The notes under the pieces: generated by a model | The model's input: the letters and a program-made list of their open reading frames with translations, nothing else | The model's database searches: none | Told to the model about the DNA's origin: nothing | Assembly: GCA_035690725.1 (NCBI GenBank) | Contig: DASSKF010000253.1 | Span: 1-6,047 of the forward strand | From: DASSKF01 sp035690725 | GTDB lineage: Bacteria > Actinomycetota > Actinomycetes > Actinomycetales > Dermatophilaceae | DNA: 6,047 bases | Direction of reading: 5' to 3' | Part shown: positions 1 to 4,482 of the stretch, in pieces | Layout: the number at the start of each line of letters is the position of its first letter | Numbering within the stretch: position 1 is the stretch's first letter | Made by a program: the position numbers and the translations under genes

Positions 1-515
1 AGCCGCAGGACCAGGTCGGAGGTGTAGCTGAAGGAGCCGTCGTCGCCGAAGCTGAAGACGCTCTTGAAGCCCTTGAGCTCCGCACGCTCGAGCAGGTACT
101 TGTTCTGCAGAATGCCGTAGCAGGGCTCGCCCGGCGTGGCGTCGAAGCGCAGCTCGCGGTCGCGCGGGCCGGCGTCGCTGCCGGCGAGGATCGCGATGCC
201 GCGGCCGAAGACGACGCTGCGCATGACCTGGCCGTTGGCCTTGTCCCACAGCAGGTAGCCGACCTCGTCATGGAACGGGTCCATGGCCTCCTCGCCGTGG
301 CGCCAGGCCGTCATCTTGTAGTTGAGCCCCTCCATGCTCTGCTGGCCGTTCTCCTGGATCGGGATGGGGCTGAAGGTCGCTCGCTCGAAGTAGCTGGTCT
401 CGCTCGTGTCGTCGTCCTTGTTGTGGTACGAGAGGTCGACCCCGACATCACCCTCCCACTCGCCGACCAGCGGAGTCAGCGGCCCCAGCTTCTGCGGACC
501 CAGGATCTCAGGCAT
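1..515 (-). CDS. Heme-binding beta-barrel (nitrobindin/THAP4-like) protein, C-terminus cut by window edge
   Basis: Reading the minus strand from the ATG at 515 gives an open frame of 171 codons to the left edge with no stop. The protein begins MPEILGPQKLGPLTPLVGEW. The GEWEG at residues 18-22, the following GVDLSYHN, and alternating beta-strand stretches (EVGYLLWD, GQVMRSVVF, YGILQNKYLL, SFSYTSDLVL) fit the lipocalin-like heme-binding beta-barrel family related to nitrobindin. Those proteins bind ferric heme, interact with NO or peroxynitrite, and are cytosolic. The C-terminal part, where the family's proximal histidine is expected, lies outside the window, so heme binding cannot be confirmed here. 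An AAGGAG lies 9 nt before the ATG (525-530), which supports the start. The gene is divergent from the oxidoreductase at 643 and may share its control region. A fatty-acid-binding-like barrel without heme is the alternative. Confidence 0.7.
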   Translation of the reverse strand, partial: MPEILGPQKLGPLTPLVGEWEGDVGVDLSYHNKDDDTSETSYFERATFSPIPIQENGQQSMEGLNYKMTAWRHGEEAMDPFHDEVGYLLWDKANGQVMRSVVFGRGIAILAGSDAGPRDRELRFDATPGEPCYGILQNKYLLERAELKGFKSVFSFGDDGSFSYTSDLVLR

Positions 516-549
516 TGTGCAGCGCTCCTTCACGCAAGATTGGAATGAA

Positions 550-561
550 TCAAGGAAACGT
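550..561 (+). promoter_or_regulatory. Half-site copy of the palindrome arm
   Basis: TCAAGGAAACGT matches the right arm of the palindrome at 595-622 (TCAACGAAACGT) at 11 of 12 positions, in the same orientation and 61 bp away (about six helical turns). No convincing opposite arm precedes it. It may be a secondary binding site for the same regulator, placed over the probable leftward promoter. Confidence 0.4.
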
Positions 562-562
562 A
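557..562 (-). promoter_or_regulatory. Candidate -10 (TACGTT) for the leftward heme-binding protein gene
   Basis: On the minus strand TACGTT fits the actinobacterial TAnnnT -10 pattern. It would put transcription start near 550, giving a leader of about 35 nt with the AAGGAG site. No clear -35 is visible 17-18 bp upstream. It overlaps the half-site at 550-561, so repression by occlusion is plausible. Confidence 0.25.
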
Positions 563-578
563 CCACTCTCGCCCACCC

Positions 579-604
579 GGGAATGCGCGCGATCACGTTT
601 CGTT
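579..604 (+). promoter_or_regulatory. Candidate ECF-sigma (SigR/SigH-like) promoter for the oxidoreductase gene
   Basis: GGGAAT at 579-584 is followed, 17 nt later, by GTT at 602-604 (CGTT at 601-604). The thiol-oxidative-stress sigma factors SigR and SigH use GGGAAT and GTT elements separated by about 18 nt, so this is one base short of the best spacing. Start would fall near 611, giving a leader of about 32 nt with the AGAGGA site. The -10 lies in the left arm of the palindrome. Confidence 0.35.
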
Positions 605-622
605 GAAGCGTCAACGAAACGT
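595..622. promoter_or_regulatory. Perfect 12+12 bp palindrome, probable repressor operator
   Basis: The arm ACGTTTCGTTGA (595-606) is exactly repeated in inverse as TCAACGAAACGT (611-622), around the 4-bp centre AGCG. It is far less GC-rich than its surroundings and ends 20 bp before the ATG at 643. Size and symmetry fit a dimeric helix-turn-helix regulator of the TetR or MarR type, and no such regulator is encoded in the window. If transcribed it would also form a stable 12-bp RNA stem just ahead of the ribosome binding site, so a role at the RNA level is an alternative. Confidence 0.75.
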
Positions 623-642
623 TGCTGACGAGAGGACGACAC

Positions 643-1287
643 ATGGCTCACATCGTGATCTTCGGCGGGACCGGCTACGCGGGCGGGAACATCGCCCGCG
701 AGGCACTGGGGCGCGGACACCGGGTCACCTCCTACTCACGCACCCTCCCGACCGAGCCGGTCGAGGGCATCGAGTACCGCACCGGCTCGGTCGCCGACGG
801 CGAGGTCGTCAAGGACGCGGCCCAGGACGCCGACGAGCTGGTCGTGGCGGTCCACGGCGCCGATGCGGGCGGGCGTCCGCTGGTCGAGTCGGTTCCCCAC
901 CTGGTCGACGCGGCCGTCGCCAACGACGCGCGCCTGTCCTTCGTCGGGGGTGCGGGCAGCTCACTCGTCGCCCCCGACGGCCCACGGCTGGTCGACACCC
1001 CGGGCTTCCGGGAGGAGTGGAAGGCCGAGGCCCTCGCCCACGCCGAGGTGCTCGAGCAGCTCCGGCGGGCGCGCGAGGACCTGCGCTGGTTCTACCTGAG
1101 CCCCGCGGGACTGTTCGGCGCCTGGGCGCCGGGCGAGACGCTGGGCACCTACCGCACCGGCGGCGACGTGCTGGTGACACAGGAGGACGGCTCGTCGGAG
1201 ATCTCCGGCACCGACTACGCGCAGGCCTACGTCGACGAGATCGAGCTCGTCCGGCACCCGGACCAGCGGTTCACGGTCGGCCACTGA
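643..1287 (+). CDS. NAD(P)-binding oxidoreductase, NmrA/COG2910 (NADH-flavin reductase-like) family
   Basis: The 214-residue cytosolic protein starts with a Rossmann fold: MAHIVIFGGTGYAGG carries the dinucleotide loop GGTGYAG at residues 8-14. Arg33 after the second strand (SYSR) suggests NADPH rather than NADH. SFVGGAGSS at 99-107 and the later DYAQAYVDEIE stretch are typical of the atypical short-chain dehydrogenases grouped as putative NADH-flavin reductases. The true substrate of most of these proteins is unknown, and the classical YxxxK pair is not evident. The ATG at 643 is chosen because the Rossmann strand starts right after it and AGAGGA (631-636) sits 6 nt upstream. A TTG start at 622 in the same frame would begin inside the palindrome. 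The gene is monocistronic or followed, after 146 nt, by the reductase operon. Expression is probably controlled by the palindrome and perhaps by an ECF sigma factor. Confidence 0.88.
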   Translation: MAHIVIFGGTGYAGGNIAREALGRGHRVTSYSRTLPTEPVEGIEYRTGSVADGEVVKDAAQDADELVVAVHGADAGGRPLVESVPHLVDAAVANDARLSFVGGAGSSLVAPDGPRLVDTPGFREEWKAEALAHAEVLEQLRRAREDLRWFYLSPAGLFGAWAPGETLGTYRTGGDVLVTQEDGSSEISGTDYAQAYVDEIELVRHPDQRFTVGH

Positions 1288-1331
1288 TGCGGTCGGGAAG
1301 CACACGGCATACCCGCTCCTGATTTTCACGG

Positions 1332-1380
1332 GTGGCACGGGCCGGGCGGGGCTCACGCTGGGGCAGGGCTCCCGTGCCGC
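1332..1380 (+). repeat. Long-range inverted repeat in the leader of the reductase-adenosyltransferase operon
   Basis: GGCACGGG (1334-1341) pairs perfectly with CCCGTGCC (1371-1378). A G-T wobble and a further G-C pair extend it to ten pairs, 1332-1341 with 1371-1380, around a 29-nt GC-rich loop. A second small stem, GCAC/GTGC, follows at once and could compete. It lies 44 nt after the stop of the upstream gene and 53 nt before the reductase start, so it may be a terminator without a T-run for the first gene or leader structure for the second. No T-tract follows it. Confidence 0.4.
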
Positions 1381-1433
1381 ACGGCGTGCCCCGCGGCCGA
1401 GCCGATGACCGGGGCCGAGGAAGGAGCGAGGGC

Positions 1434-2270
1434 ATGGGGCGGGCGCGGTCAGGGGGCGCTGAGCAGCCTTGGGACGAGTACCCGTACCGCGTGCTGGGCA
1501 CCCGGCCGGTCACGTCCGTCGTCCAGGAGCTCATCCTGGCCCCCGATCCCGCGCCGGTCCCGTTCCGGGCCGGCCAGTACGTCCTACTCGGCGACCGGGA
1601 CCTCCGGGTCCCACCGCGTTCCTACTCGGTGGCCAACGCTCCACGTCCGGACGGGCAGGTCCGCCTGCTGGTGACACGCGTCGCCGACGGGCCCACGAGC
1701 GGCTGGGTGCACGACCGGCTGCGCGGCGGTGACCGCGTCACGCTGACCGGGCCGTTCGGGACCTTCCTGCCGGACCCGGACCGGTCGGGGCCGGTCCTGC
1801 TGCTCGCGGCCGGGTCGGGGATGGCCCCCGCTCGCGCCCTCGCCGAGGACCTGCTCACCAGCGAGCCCGGTCGGCCCGTGACGCTGGTCTTCTCGGCACG
1901 GGCGGCAGCCGACACGATCGACGACGACCGCTTCCGCGGCCGGGCCGCGACGCACCGCGACTTCCGCTACCTGCTCACCCTCACCCGGGACCGGAGCGCG
2001 CCGCCGGGGCCGCACGTGCCGGAGCTGCTCGCCCGCACGTTCGACACGTTGGCGGGCTGGGAGGTGTTCGCTTCCGGGCCGCCCGGGTTCGTCACCGCCT
2101 GCGCGGCGGCCGCCCTCGACCTCGGCACCGACCCGGCGGCGGTGCACACCGAGGAGTTCTTCGCCGACCCGCAACCCTGGCTCGGGGCGCCTCCGGGCGC
2201 CGCGGTGGTGGACGAGGCTGTGCGTGCGGACTCGGCTGTGCGCTCACGCGCGGGGGCTGCCGGTGGCTGA
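1434..2270 (+). CDS. FAD/NAD(P)-binding oxidoreductase, ferredoxin-NADP reductase fold, without Fe-S domain
   Basis: The 278-residue protein has the two-domain flavin reductase layout. An FAD-binding barrel carries RSYSVAN at 62-68 (flavin-binding RxYS) and GPFGTF at 107-112. The nicotinamide domain carries AAGSGMAP at 125-132, GPPGFV at 215-220 and the closing EEFF at 240-243. It should move electrons from NAD(P)H through FAD to a separate acceptor. The only cysteine is Cys223 and there is no 2Fe-2S motif, unlike oxygenase reductases of the BenC type. The cysteine often found before GPP is Ser214. Residues 251-278 form a Pro/Ala-rich tail. The ATG at 1434 is favoured over an earlier GTG at 1332 by AAGGAG at 1421-1426 (7 nt spacing) and by the low-complexity Arg/Gly translation before it. 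The frame overlaps the next gene by 8 nt, so the two are almost certainly co-translated. Inference: the acceptor could be cob(II)alamin or a small flavoprotein serving the adenosyltransferase. Confidence 0.85.
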   Translation: MGRARSGGAEQPWDEYPYRVLGTRPVTSVVQELILAPDPAPVPFRAGQYVLLGDRDLRVPPRSYSVANAPRPDGQVRLLVTRVADGPTSGWVHDRLRGGDRVTLTGPFGTFLPDPDRSGPVLLLAAGSGMAPARALAEDLLTSEPGRPVTLVFSARAAADTIDDDRFRGRAATHRDFRYLLTLTRDRSAPPGPHVPELLARTFDTLAGWEVFASGPPGFVTACAAAALDLGTDPAAVHTEEFFADPQPWLGAPPGAAVVDEAVRADSAVRSRAGAAGG

Positions 2271-2874
2271 GAGCCGGATCTACACCAAGCTCGGGGACGA
2301 CGGCAGCACCGGGCTGCTCTTCGGTGGCCGGACCGCGAAGAGTGACCCGCTGGTCGACACGTTGGGGAGCATCGACGAGGCCGTCGCCGCCCTCGGCACG
2401 GCCCGCGCCTGCTGCTCGGACCAGGCGCTGGCCCCGACCATCCTGCGGATCCAGCGGGACCTGTTCGTGGTGGCCGCAGACCTCGCCGCCAACCCGCGTG
2501 CGCGCGACCGGCTCGTTTCCGGCGTCTCGCTCGTCACCCCGGCGATGACCGCCCGGCTCGAGCAGCAGATCGACGAGGTGACCGCGGCCCACCCGCTGCG
2601 GCCGGTGTTCGTCGTGCCGGGAGCCAACCCCGTCTCGGCCGCCCTGGATGTCGCCCGGACCATCGTGCGCCGCGCGGAGCGCCGGCTGGTCGGTGAACAG
2701 GCGGCGGCGCGGGACCGGCTCGGGGGTGACGGGGTGGTAGGTGACGAGGCGGCGCGTGACGACTCGTCGCGCGACCACCGTCTGGCCTACCTGAACCGCG
2801 TGTCCGACCTGCTCTTCGTCCTGGCCCGGCACAGCGCCGGGGACGACGAGGAGCCGATCAGCCACGAGGGCTAG
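2263..2874 (+). CDS. ATP:cob(I)alamin adenosyltransferase, PduO type
   Basis: The enzyme transfers the adenosyl group of ATP to cob(I)alamin, making coenzyme B12 for mutases and dehydratases. The 203-residue protein opens with RIYTKLGDDGSTGLLFGGR (residues 5-23), the ATP-binding N-terminus of the family. It continues with SIDEAVAALG (36-45), FVVPG (116-120), ARTIVRRAER (131-140) and YLNRVSDLLFVLAR (176-189). By comparison with the human enzyme, Arg132, Arg136 and Glu139 match catalytic residues Arg186, Arg190 and Glu193. Phe116 matches Phe170, which displaces the lower cobalt ligand. The usual DELN/DELS is DEAV. About 15 extra residues between AER and YLN form a repetitive loop (see 2710-2784). 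The GTG at 2263 is chosen because it directly precedes the conserved N-terminus, with GGGGG 6 nt upstream. Its 8-nt overlap with the reductase argues for coupled translation and joint function. Confidence 0.92.
   Translation: MAESRIYTKLGDDGSTGLLFGGRTAKSDPLVDTLGSIDEAVAALGTARACCSDQALAPTILRIQRDLFVVAADLAANPRARDRLVSGVSLVTPAMTARLEQQIDEVTAAHPLRPVFVVPGANPVSAALDVARTIVRRAERRLVGEQAAARDRLGGDGVVGDEAARDDSSRDHRLAYLNRVSDLLFVLARHSAGDDEEPISHEG
2710..2784 (+). repeat. Five in-frame 15-bp units within the adenosyltransferase gene
   Basis: GAC codons recur every 15 bp at 2713, 2728, 2743, 2758 and 2773. The three central units share GTGACG at 2726, 2741 and 2756, and the outer two are more degenerate. The encoded units are RDRLG, GDGVV, GDEAA, RDDSS and RDHRL (residues 150-174), i.e. 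[G/R]-D-x-x-x. The period keeps the frame. The segment falls between two conserved cobalamin/ATP-site helices and looks like a surface loop lengthened by tandem duplication. Confidence 0.6.
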
Positions 2875-2949
2875 CTGTTCTCGCCGGCTTCGTACGTGCA
2901 CCAAGGGATTCGGATGTCGCGTGGTCGACGATCGGTCGCGTCGGCGCCG

Positions 2950-3744
2950 TCAGGCGATGCCGCTGATCCCGCCGTCGACCGGCAGGTTGACGCCGTTGAC
3001 GTAGTCGGCCGACGGACTCGCCAGGAAGGCCACCACAGCAGCGATGTCCCTGCCCGTGCCGAGCCGACCGGTCGGGTTGGGAGCGTAGTCGTCGACGAAG
3101 CGGCGCTCCTCCTCGGCCTGGTCCACCGCGGCGCCGCCGCCATCCCTCCGCGCCTCGATCATGCGGCGCACGCCGTCGGTGAGGATGACGCCCGGGCTCA
3201 CCGTGTTGGCGGTGACGCCGGTGCCCGACAGGTGTTGCGCCAGGCTGACCGTGAGGTTGACCAGCGCGGCCTTGGCGGCCGAGTAGTCGACCATGTTGGG
3301 CAACGGCGCCCTGACGCCTCGGGTGCCGACGTTGATGACGCGCCCCCACCCGCGCTCGGCCATGCCGGGTGTGAGCTCCCGGATGAGCCGCACCGCGGAG
3401 ACGACGTTCGCCTCGTAGGTGTCCCTCCATGTCTGGGCATCCGTTTCGTCCCAGCCCCTTTCTGCGAACGGGCCGGCGTTGTTGACGAGGATGTCCGGGC
3501 CCCACTCACGAGCGACCCCGGCGACGTGCTCCGCTGCCGAGTCGTCGGCGAGGTCACCCAGCACCACGTCCGTCGGGACGCCGTGCCGGCGCAGCTCGCC
3601 TGCCACGCGCTCCGCCCGGTCGGGATGCCGCCCGTGCACCAGGACGGCGCACCCCTCCCTCGCGAGTCGGTCCGCCACTGCTGCGCCGATTCCCGCGCTG
3701 CTCGCGGTGACCAGGGCGCGACGACCCTCCAGTTCGAGATCCAT
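2950..3744 (-). CDS. SDR-family NAD(P)-dependent oxidoreductase (FabG-like)
   Basis: This is a complete classical short-chain dehydrogenase of 264 residues. It shows the cofactor loop TASSAGIG at 13-20, NNAG at 88-91, Asn113 of the catalytic tetrad, YSAAK at 154-158 (Tyr154, Lys158), NTVSPG at 180-185 and the closing PVDGG at 255-259. Arg39 in the HGR that follows the second strand points to NADPH. Such enzymes reduce ketones or oxidise alcohols in the cytosol, and the substrate here is unknown. The residue 13 before the catalytic tyrosine, normally serine (as in INIGS of FabG), is Thr141 in INVGT, a conservative change. The ATG at 3744 has no close Shine-Dalgarno: GAGGAGGG lies about 16 nt upstream. 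It does have TACGTT six bases before it, so translation is probably leaderless. It converges on the adenosyltransferase gene with a 75-bp gap and is separated from the hemerythrin gene by a terminator candidate. Confidence 0.92.
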   Translation of the reverse strand: MDLELEGRRALVTASSAGIGAAVADRLAREGCAVLVHGRHPDRAERVAGELRRHGVPTDVVLGDLADDSAAEHVAGVAREWGPDILVNNAGPFAERGWDETDAQTWRDTYEANVVSAVRLIRELTPGMAERGWGRVINVGTRGVRAPLPNMVDYSAAKAALVNLTVSLAQHLSGTGVTANTVSPGVILTDGVRRMIEARRDGGGAAVDQAEEERRFVDDYAPNPTGRLGTGRDIAAVVAFLASPSADYVNGVNLPVDGGISGIA

Positions 3745-3750
3745 CCCGCG

Positions 3751-3756
3751 AACGTA
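3751..3756 (-). promoter_or_regulatory. Probable -10 (TACGTT) of a leaderless SDR transcript
   Basis: TACGTT reads on the minus strand, then six bases (CGCGGG), then the ATG. That places transcription start on the A of the start codon, the standard arrangement for leaderless actinobacterial genes. A perfect TTGACA lies at 3768-3773, but only 11 bp from this hexamer, too close to be its -35. With a 17-bp spacer from TTGACA the -10 would be CGCGGG, which is not credible. Confidence 0.45.
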
Positions 3757-3782
3757 GTGCCCTCCTCTGTCAACGGCGGTGT

Positions 3783-3814
3783 GCCGGGCTGTGGACAGGC
3801 GCTTGTCGCCCGGC
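3783..3814 (-). terminator. Hairpin terminator candidate after the hemerythrin gene
   Basis: GCCGGGC (3783-3789) and GCCCGGC (3808-3814) form a perfect 7-bp stem. It is continued by GACA/TGTC (3794-3797 with 3804-3807) and a G-T pair, capped by a GCGC loop, with a 4-nt bulge (TGTG, 3790-3793). It starts 39 nt after the hemerythrin stop and just ahead of the SDR promoter. No T-run follows on the minus strand, as is common for hairpins in high-GC actinomycetes. Confidence 0.45.
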
Positions 3815-3853
3815 GGGCCAGGCGGGCAAGTGGTCGGCGGCCCGGGCCCGGAA

Positions 3854-4339
3854 TCAGCCGGCGGCCTTCTCGCAGACCCAGCCCTCCGGCATACGTCCTG
3901 TCGCGAGGAACTCGTGCAGCTCGGCGGCGGCTGCGGCCGTCAGGGTCGCGTCCGCCTGGGGGTAGATGACCGGCTCCTCCTTGGCGTTGTGCCGGTCGAG
4001 CCGCCCGAGGAGGTCGCGGCAGGCGCCCACCGTCTTGTCCGGGTCGGCGCCGTCCGCCAGCAGCCGGTCGAGCTCGTCCATCGCGTCCCAGATCTCGCCG
4101 TGCTCACGCTTCATCACCATGATCGGCATGACCATCCCGCCCTGGGCGAGCGGCGGGAAGATGAACTCCTCCTCGAGGTAGATGTGCCGCCGCAGTGCGT
4201 CCATGGCTCGCACGAGTGGCGTCGAGCCCGGGTCACCGGCAGCGAGCCCGGTGGCGAACTCCTCGATTCCCCCGTCGATCTCCCGGTGCTCGCGCTCCAG
4301 CGCCACCGCCAGCGACTCACCCTGCCCTGCACCGGTCAT
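3854..4339 (-). CDS. Hemerythrin-like HHE cation-binding domain protein
   Basis: The 161-residue helical cytosolic protein has the complete ligand pattern of a diiron hemerythrin domain: His18 (EREHREID), His52 and Glu56 (RHIYLEEE), His80 (KREHGEIW), His117 and Glu121 (RHNAKEEPVIYP). Such proteins bind O2 or NO, sense iron or oxygen, or take part in oxidative and nitrosative stress defence; which applies here cannot be read from the sequence. A short tail (GRMPEGWVCEKAAG) follows the four-helix bundle and holds Cys156. The ATG at 4339 is chosen because GGAGG (4346-4350) lies 6 nt upstream. An in-frame extension of 20 codons to 4399 is Arg/Gly-rich and lacks family similarity. It lies 143 bp downstream of the esterase gene on the same strand, so cotranscription is possible, but the gap also has room for its own promoter. 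A hairpin follows the stop. Confidence 0.9.
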   Translation of the reverse strand: MTGAGQGESLAVALEREHREIDGGIEEFATGLAAGDPGSTPLVRAMDALRRHIYLEEEFIFPPLAQGGMVMPIMVMKREHGEIWDAMDELDRLLADGADPDKTVGACRDLLGRLDRHNAKEEPVIYPQADATLTAAAAAELHEFLATGRMPEGWVCEKAAG

Positions 4340-4388
4340 CGTGCTCCTCCCATGTCCGCGACCACGTCTCGGCACCTGTCCCTGCCCG

Positions 4389-4405
4389 GGCGGGTCCATC
4401 CCGCC
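4389..4405. repeat. Small perfect inverted repeat between esterase and hemerythrin genes
   Basis: GGCGGG (4389-4394) and CCCGCC (4400-4405) enclose a 5-nt loop. It lies 49 bp upstream of the hemerythrin start and 77 bp past the esterase stop. It could be a terminator hairpin for the esterase or leader structure for hemerythrin. With such GC content a chance origin is also possible. Confidence 0.25.
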
Positions 4406-4436
4406 GTGCCACGACGATGGTCATTCTCGGCCGTCG

Positions 4437-4463
4437 CACATCGGTGCGGCAGGGAGAATTCCC
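4437..4463 (-). promoter_or_regulatory. Weak ECF-sigma-like promoter candidate for the hemerythrin gene
   Basis: On the minus strand GGGAAT (4463-4458) is followed after exactly 18 nt by GTG (4439-4437), against the SigR/SigH pattern GGGAAT-N18-GTT. The last base is wrong, and the leader to the ATG would be about 90 nt. It is recorded because a similar element precedes the gene at 643. Confidence 0.18.
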
Positions 4464-4482
4464 GGCCCACCGGCGAGGCGGG

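Noticed and set aside
622..642. TTG start at 622 for the NAD(P)-binding oxidoreductase.
   Set aside because: It would begin within the palindrome and put seven residues before the Rossmann strand. The ATG at 643 has AGAGGA at correct spacing.
1279..1419. Pieces resembling a cobalamin riboswitch: GCCACTG followed by GGGAAGC, and a B12-box-like AGCCGATGACCGGGGCC about 100 nt later, ahead of a B12-related gene.
   Set aside because: The strongly conserved core (GGTGCGAATCC-like segment and the CTGnCCCGCA motif) is absent from the 150-200 nt upstream, which is coding sequence. The GCCACTG is simply the last codons of the upstream gene, and the box has an indel and mismatches. An Infernal search with Rfam RF00174 would decide; a significant hit would reverse this.
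1332..1433. Upstream start (GTG at 1332) adding 34 residues to the reductase.
   Set aside because: The extra residues are Arg/Gly/Pro low-complexity translation, overlap the inverted repeat, and lack the AAGGAG that precedes the ATG at 1434.
2224..2262. GTG at 2224 as adenosyltransferase start, giving a larger overlap with the reductase.
   Set aside because: The 13 added residues have no family counterpart. The GTG at 2263 starts directly before the conserved RIYTK-GDDG motif.
2875..2949. Terminator between the convergent adenosyltransferase and SDR genes.
   Set aside because: Only 4-bp stems such as CGAC/GTCG could be found, with no T-run, so I do not annotate one.
3768..3773. Perfect TTGACA on the minus strand as the -35 of the SDR gene.
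   Set aside because: No credible -10 occurs 16-19 bp downstream (CGCGGG at 17), and the plausible TACGTT is only 11 bp away.
4430..4450. Hairpin CGCAC/GTGCG between the esterase and hemerythrin genes.
   Set aside because: A 5-bp stem with imperfect flanks is expected by chance in DNA this GC-rich, and it overlaps the promoter candidate.
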